Source of the DNA: Pseudomonas tremae
Lineage (GTDB): Bacteria > Pseudomonadota > Gammaproteobacteria > Pseudomonadales > Pseudomonadaceae
Reading direction: 5' to 3'
NCBI RefSeq assembly: GCF_001401155.1
Contig: NZ_LJRO01000192.1
Span: 62,001-126,000 of the forward strand
Length of the DNA stretch: 64,000 nucleotides
Shown: positions 56,073-64,000 of the stretch, in pieces
Numbering within the stretch: the first letter of the stretch is position 1
Layout: the number at the start of each line of letters is the position of its first letter
Program-made: the position numbers and the translations under genes
The notes under the pieces: generated by a model
What the model saw: only the letters and a program-made list of their open reading frames with translations
Databases searched by the model: none
Told to the model about the DNA's origin: nothing

Positions 56073-56963
56073 ATGCTCTGGAAAAAAGGCCGACGTAGCG
56101 ACAACGTAGTCGATGCTCGCGATGGCGGCAGCAGTGGGGGCGGCGGAGGCATGCGCATCGGCGGCAAAGGGCTGGGTATCGGCGGTATCGTGATCATTGT
56201 CGCGATCGGCCTGCTGACCGGTCAGGACCCGATGCAGATTCTTGGCCAGTTGACCGGCCAGAGCACCGAGCAAAGCGCACCACCCACTGCCCAGACGCGT
56301 GAGGCGCCGCCGGCCAATGACCAGCAGGCCGAGTTCGTGCGCAGTATTCTGGGAGACACCGAAGACACCTGGCGTGCAGTGTTCGCGCAAAGCGGTCGCG
56401 AGTACAAGGACCCGACACTGGTGCTGTTCAGCGGCCAGGTGAACTCCGCCTGCGGTCGCGCCACCTCGGCAACCGGGCCGTTCTACTGCCCTGCGGACCA
56501 GCAGGTCTATCTGGACATGGACTTCTTCCGAGAAATGTCCCAGCGCTTCTCCGCCGCCGGGGACTTTGCCCAGGCTTACGTGATCGCACATGAAGTCGGC
56601 CACCACGTGCAGACGTTGCTGGGCATTTCAGCAAAAGTCGACAAGGCTCGTCAGGCCGGTCAAAAAATGGAAGGCAACAACGGTTTGCTGGTGCGTCAGG
56701 AGCTTCAAGCCGATTGTTTTGCAGGCGTTTGGGCCTACAACGCACAAAATCGTTTGAACTGGCTCGAGCCGGGTGATATTGAAGAGGCATTGAATGCGGC
56801 GAACGCCATCGGCGATGACCGCTTGCAGCAGCAGAGCAGTGGCCGGGTCGCTCCAGACTCCTTCACTCACGGGACTTCTGCACAGCGTGTACGCTGGTTC
56901 AAGACCGGCTTCTCCCAAGGCCAAATCAATCAATGCGACACGTTCGCCGCCAAGAGTCTCTGA
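56073..56963 (+). CDS. YpfJ-type neutral zinc metallopeptidase
   Basis: A 296-residue protein starting at ATG 56073 (MLWKKGRRSDNVVDARDG) behind GAGGGA. A Gly-rich stretch (about 17-28) precedes one membrane helix (about 35-52). The zinc motif is HEVGH (in VIAHEVGHHVQTLLG, about 172), and a second metal-site region is ELQADCFAGVWAY. Family function is poorly known; it is probably anchored with its catalytic domain in the periplasm. Confidence 0.88.
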   Translation: MLWKKGRRSDNVVDARDGGSSGGGGGMRIGGKGLGIGGIVIIVAIGLLTGQDPMQILGQLTGQSTEQSAPPTAQTREAPPANDQQAEFVRSILGDTEDTWRAVFAQSGREYKDPTLVLFSGQVNSACGRATSATGPFYCPADQQVYLDMDFFREMSQRFSAAGDFAQAYVIAHEVGHHVQTLLGISAKVDKARQAGQKMEGNNGLLVRQELQADCFAGVWAYNAQNRLNWLEPGDIEEALNAANAIGDDRLQQQSSGRVAPDSFTHGTSAQRVRWFKTGFSQGQINQCDTFAAKSL

Positions 56964-56967
56964 GCAC

Positions 56968-57957
56968 ATGATTAAACCGCTTCTGGTCCTGTTATTGAGT
57001 ACCGCCTTCGTGAGCCTTGGGGCGCATGCCGAGGATCAAGCGGTCAATTCAATCAGCCCGGATCGCCTGGCGATCAATGGCGCCGAGGCGACACTCGGGC
57101 TGAGCCAGGAGTGGGTACACCCCAAACCGAAGATCGAGCGTGTGGTGATCGTCCTGCACGGTCGCCTGCGCAACGCGCAAACGTACCTGCGCAGCATCGA
57201 ACGTGCTGCCAACCAGTCCAGAGAGCGCAGCAAGACCCTGCTGATCGCGCCGCAATTTCTGGATGAGAAAGACATAGTCGCCCATCACCTGCCTGAGTCG
57301 ATCCTGCGCTGGCGGCAGAACAGCTGGATGGAGGGCGCAACGGCCAGTAATCCCAAGCCGGTCAGTTCGTTTCTGGTGCTGGACCACATCCTCAAGCGCC
57401 TGAGCGACAGCAAACTGTTCCCCAACCTGAAAGAAATCGTCATCGCCGGGCATTCCGGAGGGGCGCAGGTGGTGCAGCGATACGCAATGATCGGTGGCAA
57501 GGAAGACGCCCTGCTGCACCGCGAAGGCGTGAAACTGCGCTATGTGATTGCCAACCCGTCGTCCTACGCCTATTTCGATGCAGAACGACCAGAGCCGGTG
57601 ACCGCGCAAAGCTGCCCGAACTTCAACGACTGGAAATACGGCTTGAACAAGATGCCGTTCTATTCGGGCAAGGAAACGCCGGCTGACATCGAAAAGAACT
57701 ACGTGAAGCGCGACATCACTTACCTGATGGGTGAGCTGGACACCGACCGTAACCACCCGGCACTGGACAAGACCTGCGCTGCAGAAGCCCAGGGCCCTTA
57801 CCGTTTGATCCGCGGACAGAACTACTTCAACTACTTGCAGAAGCGCCATCCGGAAGGGCTGAATCAGCGCTTGGTGATCGTGCCGAAAGTCGGCCACAAC
57901 GGTGACGGGATCTTCACCTCGCCGGAAGGTCAGGCGGTGCTGTTCAAGCCGTTTTGA
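56968..57957 (+). CDS. Secreted alpha/beta-hydrolase-like protein
   Basis: A 329-residue protein starting at ATG 56968, four bases after the metallopeptidase stop. The signal peptide is MIKPLLVLLLSTAFVSLGAHA, with cleavage near residue 21. The nucleophile elbow is GHSGG (IAGHSGGAQV, about 162), and the oxyanion strand is VVIVLHGRLRN. A late His lies in VPKVGHNGDG. The fold suggests an esterase or carbohydrate-modifying enzyme; substrate unknown. Confidence 0.75.
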   Translation: MIKPLLVLLLSTAFVSLGAHAEDQAVNSISPDRLAINGAEATLGLSQEWVHPKPKIERVVIVLHGRLRNAQTYLRSIERAANQSRERSKTLLIAPQFLDEKDIVAHHLPESILRWRQNSWMEGATASNPKPVSSFLVLDHILKRLSDSKLFPNLKEIVIAGHSGGAQVVQRYAMIGGKEDALLHREGVKLRYVIANPSSYAYFDAERPEPVTAQSCPNFNDWKYGLNKMPFYSGKETPADIEKNYVKRDITYLMGELDTDRNHPALDKTCAAEAQGPYRLIRGQNYFNYLQKRHPEGLNQRLVIVPKVGHNGDGIFTSPEGQAVLFKPF

Positions 57958-57966
57958 GTGGTATGG

Positions 57967-58025
57967 ATATCGTCCCCATGCTCCGCGTGGGGACGCATTT
58001 CTGGACGCTCTGCGTCCAATCTTGA
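57967..58025. repeat. REP-like repeat, copy 2 of 3
   Basis: ATCGTCCCCATGCTCCGCG, TGGGGACGC and CTCTGCGTCCAATCTTG show the same hairpin layout as the copies at 54413 and 62685. Confidence 0.75.
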
Positions 58026-58110
58026 GTGTGCGATGCTGCTCAGCTTTGTGAAGTGGGAGCGTCAACCGGTGCATGCCAACGAACAGCATTGGCATGGGAG
58101 CCCGTTCAGA

Positions 58111-58701
58111 TCACCCCAACATCCCGCGCAGCGCCTTGCAATCCACCGCGTGCCAGTCGGTCAGTTCCGGCCAGGGATTATCCGGCAGGTTGACCAGGAT
58201 GGTTTTCGCCCCTGCGGCACGCCCGCAGCTCAGGTCGTGCAGGTAATCACCGATCATGACCATTCGTTGCGGCTCGACTTCCCAGGCACCCGCCAGCTTC
58301 AGCAAGCCTGCAGGGGCCGGTTTGGGCGTGGCTTCGTCGCGGCCCAGCACGTCTTCGATGGCAAAGCAGTCAGCCAGGCCGATGGCCTTCAAGGTGATAT
58401 ACGCCAGCTCTTGAGCGTTACGGGTCAGTATCCCCAGCCGATAACCGCGCGCTGACAATTCTCGAACCAGCTCGACCGCGCCGTCGGCAGGCAGCGAACC
58501 CAACGCAAGCTCACGCTCGTGCTCCAGCAGCCAGGCATGCTTGGCCGCCGACTCCTCCGCTGGCAACGCGGCAAGATGGCCAAGAATGTCGTGATCCTGC
58601 GGGATATCCAGCTCACGCTTGATCGCTGCAAAGTCATGCACAGGGACAGTCAACGTGCCGTCCATGTCAAAGACCCAATGCCTTATGCCGTCGAGTGTCA
58701 T
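58111..58701 (-). CDS. HAD-superfamily phosphatase (subfamily IA)
   Basis: A 196-residue HAD hydrolase beginning MTLDGIRHWVFDMDGTL; the nucleophile is in DMDGTLT (about 12-18). Motif 2 is ILTRNAQE and motif 4 is MIGDYLHDLSCG. It may act on a small phosphorylated metabolite. ATG 58701 overlaps the TGA of tesB by four bases, so the two form an operon. Confidence 0.85.
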   Translation of the reverse strand: MTLDGIRHWVFDMDGTLTVPVHDFAAIKRELDIPQDHDILGHLAALPAEESAAKHAWLLEHERELALGSLPADGAVELVRELSARGYRLGILTRNAQELAYITLKAIGLADCFAIEDVLGRDEATPKPAPAGLLKLAGAWEVEPQRMVMIGDYLHDLSCGRAAGAKTILVNLPDNPWPELTDWHAVDCKALRGMLG

Positions 58702-59567
58702 GCCCAGTCCTCGCGATGGCGGATCAGCCCTTCCTGACTGACCGATGCGACCAGTTGCCCGGCGCGGTTGAAGATACTGCCCCGCGAGAAGCCACGGGAA
58801 TTGCCTGCCCACGGGCTGTCCATTGCATACAGCAGCCAGTCATCGGCACGCAGGTCGTTATGAAACCACAGCGAATGATCGAGGCTGGCAACCTGCATGT
58901 CACGCTGCCAGACGGTCTTGCCGTGGGGCAGCAGCGAAGTGGTCAGCAAGTTGAAGTCCGAAGCGTAAGCCAGCATGTAGCGATGCAACGCCTGTATATC
59001 CTGCAAACTGCCATCAGCGCGGAACCACACGTACTTGATCGGCTCGCCAGGCTTGGGATCATACGGATCCTCAGCCGTCACCGGGCGAAACTGAATCGGC
59101 TTGGGACGCAGAAACTTGTCATGCGCCGCTTCCGGAATCAGGTGCGCGCGACGCGTCAACAGCTCAAGTTCGGAGGGCAGGTTTTCCGGGCCGACGATTT
59201 CCGGCATCGTGGCCTGATGTTCGAAGCCTTCTTCGTCGTACTGAAACGAGGCGCTGCACGTGAAGATCGGCTTGCCCTTCTGGATCGCCGTGACGCGACG
59301 GGTGCTGAAGCTGCCGCCATCCCGCACGCGGTCAACCTGGTAGACCACAGGCAGAGCAGCATCGCCGGGACGCAAAAAATAGCCATGTAGCGAATGGACG
59401 TGCCGAGCCTCCTCGACGGTCTGACTGGCAGCAGAGAGCGACTGGCCCAGCACCTGACCACCAAAGAGCTGGCGAAAGCCCAAGTCCTGACTGCGTCCGC
59501 GAAACAGGTTTTCTTCAATGGGTTCCAGCGTCAGCAGTTCAACCAGATCATCCAGCACTTGACTCAT
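58698..59567 (-). CDS. tesB: Acyl-CoA thioesterase II
   Basis: A 289-residue double hot-dog thioesterase starting at ATG 59567 behind AGGAG. TesB marks are RSQDLGFRQLFGGQVLGQSL (about 27-46), HSLHGYFLRPGD and the C-terminal LASLDHSLWFHNDLRADDWLLY, containing the active-site Asp. It cleaves medium- and long-chain acyl-CoA. Confidence 0.94.
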   Translation of the reverse strand: MSQVLDDLVELLTLEPIEENLFRGRSQDLGFRQLFGGQVLGQSLSAASQTVEEARHVHSLHGYFLRPGDAALPVVYQVDRVRDGGSFSTRRVTAIQKGKPIFTCSASFQYDEEGFEHQATMPEIVGPENLPSELELLTRRAHLIPEAAHDKFLRPKPIQFRPVTAEDPYDPKPGEPIKYVWFRADGSLQDIQALHRYMLAYASDFNLLTTSLLPHGKTVWQRDMQVASLDHSLWFHNDLRADDWLLYAMDSPWAGNSRGFSRGSIFNRAGQLVASVSQEGLIRHREDWA

Positions 59568-59711
59568 TCTCACTCCTGGCGCACATCAAGGCAGGCCCCG
59601 CAAGGCAGCTATGGCCGATGTGGTGTGTGGCAAGCCCTTTGGCCCGCAGCATTTAAATGGAATGATACAGATTTTAAGAGGATGAGCCGACGTGCAACTT
59701 GATCGACCCGA

Positions 59712-60281
59712 TCAAGGCTTCAAGGTCTTGAGCCACTGCGCCTGGCTGACCCGGTAAAGCACATGCGGCTTGAGCGGATGGCCGTCCGGCAAGCCGGGGT
59801 GCTCGAAACTGCCGGATTCATCCTGTTGCATACCGATCGCCTGCATCACTTTTTGCGAAGGCTCATTATTGACGGCCGTGAACGACACGATTTCTTTCAG
59901 CTTCAAGCGATCGAAGCCACACCCCAGTGCAGTCCAGGCCGCTTCACTGGCAAACCCAAGGCCCCAATGTTCACGCGCCAGCCGCCAGCCGATTTCAATC
60001 GCAGGCGTGAAAGGCGCCTTGAAACCCACCACATGCAACCCGGTGAAACCGATGAACTCGCCCGTGTCCTTGCGCTCGAGCGCCCAGAACCCGAAACCCA
60101 GTTCGGCAAAATGCCCACGCAGGCGGCCGATCATGGCCGCACTTTCAAGGCGACTCAGGGGCTCGGGAAAATAGCGCATGACTTGCGGGTCCATACAAAG
60201 GGCGGCGAACGCAGGCAGGTCGTCGTCACGCCACTGACGCAACAGCAGTCGGGCGCTCTCCAGCTTGAGTATCGGTTCCAT
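59712..60281 (-). CDS. GNAT-family N-acetyltransferase (RimJ/RimL-like)
   Basis: A 189-residue acetyltransferase starting at ATG 60281 (MEPILKLES). The acetyl-CoA loop resembles EHWGLGFASEAAW, and NEPSQKVMQAIGM is the helix typical of RimJ/L-type enzymes. It may modify a protein N-terminus or a small amine. Nothing in the neighbours fixes the substrate. Confidence 0.85.
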   Translation of the reverse strand: MEPILKLESARLLLRQWRDDDLPAFAALCMDPQVMRYFPEPLSRLESAAMIGRLRGHFAELGFGFWALERKDTGEFIGFTGLHVVGFKAPFTPAIEIGWRLAREHWGLGFASEAAWTALGCGFDRLKLKEIVSFTAVNNEPSQKVMQAIGMQQDESGSFEHPGLPDGHPLKPHVLYRVSQAQWLKTLKP

Positions 60282-60400
60282 CGATTTCCCCGTGTAGCGA
60301 GACATGAGTATCAGCCAGCATTCCTACCGGCCCGCCACTTGACTGGGCGTCCGGCTACATTACTGGCACTATCGAGATTCGCCCCTTGAACGGACGCACA

Positions 60401-61324
60401 ATGTCACTGCCGCTCATCTACCACGACGATTACAGCCCGGCCTTCCCGCCGGAACATCGGTTCCCGATGGACAAGTTCCGGTTATTGCGTGACTACTTGG
60501 TCGACAGCGGCCTGACCAGTGACGTTCAATTAATACGGCCCGATATATGTCCGGCGGACATTCTGGCGCTTGCTCACGACCCTTCCTACATAAGCCGCTA
60601 CCTGAGTGGCGACCTGTCGCGAGAAGACCAGCGGCGCCTCGGCCTGCCCTGGAGCGAGGCGCTTGCACGCCGCACGGTGCGCGCTGTTGGTGGCTCACTG
60701 CTAACCGCCGACATGGCACTGAAACATGGTCTCGCCTGTCATCTGGCCGGCGGCACCCATCATGCGCACTACGATTACCCGGCCGGTTTCTGCATTTTCA
60801 ACGACCTGGCGGTGATCAGTCAGTACCTGCTGCAAAGCGGTCGCGTGGATAAAGTATTGATCTTCGATTGTGACGTGCATCAGGGTGACGGCACCGCTCG
60901 TATTCTCGCGGATACAGAAGATGCAATCACCGTCTCGCTGCATTGCGAAAAGAACTTTCCGGCCCGCAAGGCCCAGAGCGACTGGGACATCCCGCTGCCG
61001 ATGGGGATGGGCGACGCCGAATACCTGAACGTTGTCGATGACCTGCTCAATTATCTGCTGCCGTTCTACAAGCCGGATCTGGTGCTGTATGACGCCGGCG
61101 TGGATGTTCACAAAGACGATGCCCTCGGCTACCTGCAACTGACAGACCAGGGCGTGGCCAGGCGTGACGAAGCGGTAATGCGCCACTGTCTGGGGCGCGA
61201 CATTCCGGTCATGGGCGTGATCGGCGGCGGCTACAGCAAGGACCGTCAGGCATTGGCGAGACGCCACGGCATATTGCATCACAGCGCGCAAAAGGTATGG
61301 AACGCTATGGGGCTGCGAGCCTGA
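60401..61324 (+). CDS. Histone-deacetylase-family hydrolase
   Basis: A 307-residue protein of the HDAC/AcuC/aminoacylase superfamily, starting at ATG 60401. Metal and catalytic motifs are GGTHHAHYDYPAGFCIFND (about 124-142), FDCDVHQGDG (about 160-169) and DAGVDVHKDD (about 226). Bacterial members deacetylate small molecules or lysine side chains; the true substrate is unknown. It is followed after 70 bases by a flavoprotein. Confidence 0.9.
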   Translation: MSLPLIYHDDYSPAFPPEHRFPMDKFRLLRDYLVDSGLTSDVQLIRPDICPADILALAHDPSYISRYLSGDLSREDQRRLGLPWSEALARRTVRAVGGSLLTADMALKHGLACHLAGGTHHAHYDYPAGFCIFNDLAVISQYLLQSGRVDKVLIFDCDVHQGDGTARILADTEDAITVSLHCEKNFPARKAQSDWDIPLPMGMGDAEYLNVVDDLLNYLLPFYKPDLVLYDAGVDVHKDDALGYLQLTDQGVARRDEAVMRHCLGRDIPVMGVIGGGYSKDRQALARRHGILHHSAQKVWNAMGLRA

Positions 61325-61394
61325 GCGGCAGTCACACCTGAAAAGAGCGCTCGGGTAGAATGCCTGACCCTTCTTCCGACGACCTCTGCCGACC

Positions 61395-62633
61395 ATGACT
61401 GACTTCGCCTCCTCCGCTGCCCGATCCGTTGCCATCATCGGAGGTGGCCCTGCGGGGTTGATGGCAGCTGAAGTGCTGAGTCAGGCCGGAATCAAGGTAG
61501 ACCTGTATGACGGCATGCCCTCGGTGGGACGCAAGTTTCTGCTGGCAGGCGTGGGTGGAATGAACATCACTCACTCCGAACCCTATACGGCCTTTCTGGC
61601 GCGATACACGGAACGTTCGCCGATGATCGCGCCGATGTTGCGAGATTTTGGCGCCGACGCGCTGTGCCGCTGGATTCATGAGCTAGGCATAGAGACATTT
61701 GTCGGCAGCTCTGGCCGGGTGTTCCCCACCGACATGAAAGCCGCACCACTGCTGCGCGCCTGGCTCAAGCGATTGCGGGATGCGGGCGTTGCTATCCACA
61801 CCCGACATCGCTGGCTGGGCTGGAATGCCGATGGCAGCCTGCGCATCGACAGCGTGGGCGGCGAACTGGCGCTAAAGCCAGCGGCGACGCTGCTGGCACT
61901 GGGTGGTGCCAGTTGGGCCAGACTGGGTTCAGATGGTGCCTGGCTGCCGTGGCTGCAAGCAAAGCAGGTAGACGTTGCGCCCCTGCAAGCCGCCAATTGC
62001 GGTTTTGAGGTGAGCGCGTGGAGCGATCTGCTGCGCAGCAAGTTTGCCGGTGCGCCACTGAAGAACATCGCCATGGGCCTGACTGGCCTGACGCCGCGGC
62101 TGGGTGAATGCGTACTGACTGAAACCGGTGTTGAAGGCAGTCTGGTTTATGCGTTGTCGGCGCAGATACGCGAACAGATCAACCTTCATGGCTCAGCGAC
62201 TGTGCAAATCGATCTGCTGCCCGGTAAAAAGCTGGCAGACATACAGAAAGCACTGAACAAGCCACGCGGCTCACGCTCGATGGCCAAGCACTTGTACAGC
62301 CAGCTGGGGCTGGACGGCGTAAAGGCAGCGCTGTTGCGCGAGCTTGCACCTCGTGAAGCGTTTGCCGATCCGCTGATGCTGAGCGAAGCCATCAAGGCCC
62401 TGCCACTGCCCCTGCTCAAACCGCGACCCCTTGATGAGGCAATCAGCACAGCGGGCGGCGTGACATTTGAGGCGATGGACGAGCGCCTGATGCTCAGGCA
62501 ACTGCCTGGCGTATTCTGCGCAGGCGAAATGCTCGACTGGGAAGCCCCCACTGGCGGCTACCTGCTGACCGCCTGCTTCGCCAGCGGTCGAGCTGCGGGG
62601 TTGGGAATGGTGGAGTGGCTGCGCTCGCGATAA
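61395..62633 (+). CDS. TIGR03862-type FAD flavoprotein (HI0933 family)
   Basis: A 412-residue flavoprotein with a Rossmann start (VAIIGGGPAGLMAAEVL, about 12-28) and the HI0933 family motif GRKFLLAGVGGMNITHSE (about 48-65). The C-terminal EMLDWEAPTGGYLLTACFASGRAAG binds FAD. It is related to BaiN-type NAD(P)/FAD oxidoreductases; its reaction is unknown. Confidence 0.9.
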   Translation: MTDFASSAARSVAIIGGGPAGLMAAEVLSQAGIKVDLYDGMPSVGRKFLLAGVGGMNITHSEPYTAFLARYTERSPMIAPMLRDFGADALCRWIHELGIETFVGSSGRVFPTDMKAAPLLRAWLKRLRDAGVAIHTRHRWLGWNADGSLRIDSVGGELALKPAATLLALGGASWARLGSDGAWLPWLQAKQVDVAPLQAANCGFEVSAWSDLLRSKFAGAPLKNIAMGLTGLTPRLGECVLTETGVEGSLVYALSAQIREQINLHGSATVQIDLLPGKKLADIQKALNKPRGSRSMAKHLYSQLGLDGVKAALLRELAPREAFADPLMLSEAIKALPLPLLKPRPLDEAISTAGGVTFEAMDERLMLRQLPGVFCAGEMLDWEAPTGGYLLTACFASGRAAGLGMVEWLRSR

Positions 62634-62684
62634 TCATCGTCCCGGCACCCTGCGATCAGCGGGAGCGCGGGAGGTGTGCGAGAT

Positions 62685-62746
62685 AACACTATCGTGCCCA
62701 TGCTCCAGCGTGGGCACGCAGTTCTGAACGCTCTGCGTCCGATCCT
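62685..62746. repeat. REP-like repeat, copy 3 of 3
   Basis: AACACTATCGTGCCCATGCT, CCAGCGTGGGCACGC and CTCTGCGTCCGATCCTG are nearly identical to the copy at 54413-54475. It lies between convergent ends of the flavoprotein and helicase genes. Confidence 0.8.
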
Positions 62747-62761
62747 GGGGTACAACACCTT

Positions 62762-64000
62762 TCAAGGCTTCTTTTTACGCGGCCCGGTATTGAAAACGGG
62801 CACTTTACGCACAGGTTTGACCGCCGGCGTTGGCTCGGACTCGCCGCTGTCGACCCATTTACCAAGGTTGCGCTTGCTGCCTGAGACCTTGGGCTTTTTC
62901 GGCTTCTTGGGCTTTTTCAGGATCTGGCCGCTAGCATCAGTGCTAGGGACCCGGTGCTCCGGCTCGAAGTCCTGCTCTTCCCTGCGCTCCAGGGTCTGTC
63001 GGGTCAGCACTTCAATGGCCGACAGCAATTCCACCTCATCGGCACACACCAGCGAAATGGCTTCACCGGTCTGACCCGCACGGCCCGTGCGGCCAATACG
63101 GTGGATGTAATCCTCGGCAACGATCGGCAGGTCCAGGTTGACTACGGTCGGCAGGTCGTCGATGTCCAGGCCGCGAGCCGCCACATCGGTTGCGACCAGA
63201 ATCTTCACTTCGTTGCTCTTGAAGCGGTCCAGCGCACGTTGACGGGTAGCCTGTGGCTTGTCGCCATGAATGCCGTCAGCGTTCAGACCCAGCCCCTGCA
63301 AACGGTCCACCAGTTGATCGACGCCAACGCGGGTCTTGGCAAACACCAACACCTGGCCCCAGCGATGCTTTTTCATCAGGTGAATGAACAGATCAGCCTT
63401 GCGCTTTTTATCCACCGTAACAACCCATTGCCTGACCGAAGACGCCGCGACGTTGCGCGGGCTGACTTCGATGGTCAGCGGGTCATTCAGCATCTGCGAG
63501 GCCAACAGACGAATCTCGTCGGAGAAGGTGGCGGAGAACAGCAGAGTCTGACGCTGCTTGGGCAATACGGCATAAATCCCGCGCAATTCCTCGGCAAAAC
63601 CCAGATCGAGCATGCGGTCGGCTTCGTCGAGGATCAGGGTCTGCAATTGTGAGAACTTGACTGCCTTCTGACGATGCAGATCAAGCAGGCGACCGGGTGT
63701 CGCGACCAGCACATCGACGCCCTTGCGCAGCTTCATCATCTGCGGGTTGATGCTTACGCCACCGTAGGCTGCGTAGGTGCTCAGCGGCAGGTGTTCGGCG
63801 TATTGACGAATGCTTTCGTGAACCTGATCGGCCAGCTCGCGAGTCGGTGCCAATACCAGCGCACGAATCGAGTTGGGCGCGACCTTCGGCCCTTCCATGG
63901 TCAGGCGTTGCAGCAGCGGCAGGGCAAAGCCGGCGGTCTTGCCGGTGCCGGTCTGGGCTGCAGCCATCAGATCGCGGCCCGCCAGAACCGGGGGAATGGC
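62762..64000 (-). CDS. rhlE: RhlE-like DEAD-box RNA helicase (partial, N-terminus outside)
   Basis: The frame is open to the right edge of the window, so the first residues are missing. Visible motifs: AAQTGTGKT (motif I), APTRELADQ, VATPGRLLD, LDEADRMLD (motif II), FSATF (III), VATDVAARGLDI and HRIGRTGRAG (VI). The C-terminal tail is basic with KKPKKPKKPK, as in RhlE. RhlE helps ribosome assembly and mRNA turnover. The symbol rests on overall similarity; another DEAD-box paralogue is possible. Confidence 0.85.
   Translation of the reverse strand, partial: AIPPVLAGRDLMAAAQTGTGKTAGFALPLLQRLTMEGPKVAPNSIRALVLAPTRELADQVHESIRQYAEHLPLSTYAAYGGVSINPQMMKLRKGVDVLVATPGRLLDLHRQKAVKFSQLQTLILDEADRMLDLGFAEELRGIYAVLPKQRQTLLFSATFSDEIRLLASQMLNDPLTIEVSPRNVAASSVRQWVVTVDKKRKADLFIHLMKKHRWGQVLVFAKTRVGVDQLVDRLQGLGLNADGIHGDKPQATRQRALDRFKSNEVKILVATDVAARGLDIDDLPTVVNLDLPIVAEDYIHRIGRTGRAGQTGEAISLVCADEVELLSAIEVLTRQTLERREEQDFEPEHRVPSTDASGQILKKPKKPKKPKVSGSKRNLGKWVDSGESEPTPAVKPVRKVPVFNTGPRKKKP

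Noticed and set aside
57049..58095. Minus-strand open frame of 348 codons opposite the secreted hydrolase
   Set aside because: The plus strand carries a clear signal peptide and GHSGG motif; the antisense frame has neither motif nor ribosome site.

Overview
The window is a chromosomal segment of a Pseudomonas of the syringae complex. The backbone is GC-rich, and its gene order (morA, glyA, a COG0523 GTPase, a YbdD-like gene, cstA, a PilZ gene, radA, mscL, a ferredoxin reductase) is one known from Pseudomonas. A perfect hrp box (GGAACC-N15-CCACTTA) stands in front of a large Ser-rich gene that looks like a type III effector, which points to a plant-associated P. syringae-group strain.

Layout. 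1-2466: end of an unidentified gene, a GreA/GreB-like factor and ettA. 2538-23357: a genomic island of about 20.8 kb inserted upstream of ettA. It has the architecture of a GInt (genomic island with three integrases): an overlapping ginABCD operon at the left, cargo in the middle, and a 16-bp imperfect direct repeat (15/16) at both ends. 23831-31422: morA (PAS-GGDEF-EAL), a LuxR-type regulator, an outer-membrane MetA-like protein and an amidase. 31511-34329: effector gene with its hrp box. 34602-44798: glyA, COG0523 GTPase, ybdD-like, cstA, mapZ, radA, mscL, fpr-like, a 77-aa HTH protein and rlmG. 44893-47532: cyanide-insensitive oxidase cioAB with a DUF2474 gene. 48033-51747: a three-subunit molybdenum hydroxylase like PaoABC. 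52013-64000: purine permease, trmA, MFS exporter, zinc metallopeptidase, secreted hydrolase, HAD phosphatase, tesB, GNAT, histone-deacetylase-like protein, flavoprotein and the 3' part of rhlE.

The most interesting part is the island cargo at 8286-18092. It is one tightly packed minus-strand operon of six genes: an AbrB/MazE-like protein, a DUF4007 protein (SspB-like), a large P-loop ATPase (SspC-like), a PAPS-reductase-like protein (SspD-like), a protein with two GHKL ATPase domains and a histidine-kinase-like C-terminus, and a receiver-like protein with a novel C-terminal region. The first enzymes match the modification half of the Ssp phosphorothioate defence system. The usual partners SspA and SspE are absent, and the kinase/receiver pair sits where the restriction half would be. 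That pair is clearly more AT-rich than sspBCD, which suggests a swapped-in effector module. My working hypothesis is a phosphorothioate-linked anti-phage system using a two-component-like effector.

The right third of the island (18.1-23.3 kb) is a graveyard: a 5'-truncated gene, two IS3-family remnants, an IS256 remnant and a possible helicase fragment. Among these are an intact sirtuin paired with a BPSL0761/ParS-like protein and a small XRE regulator.
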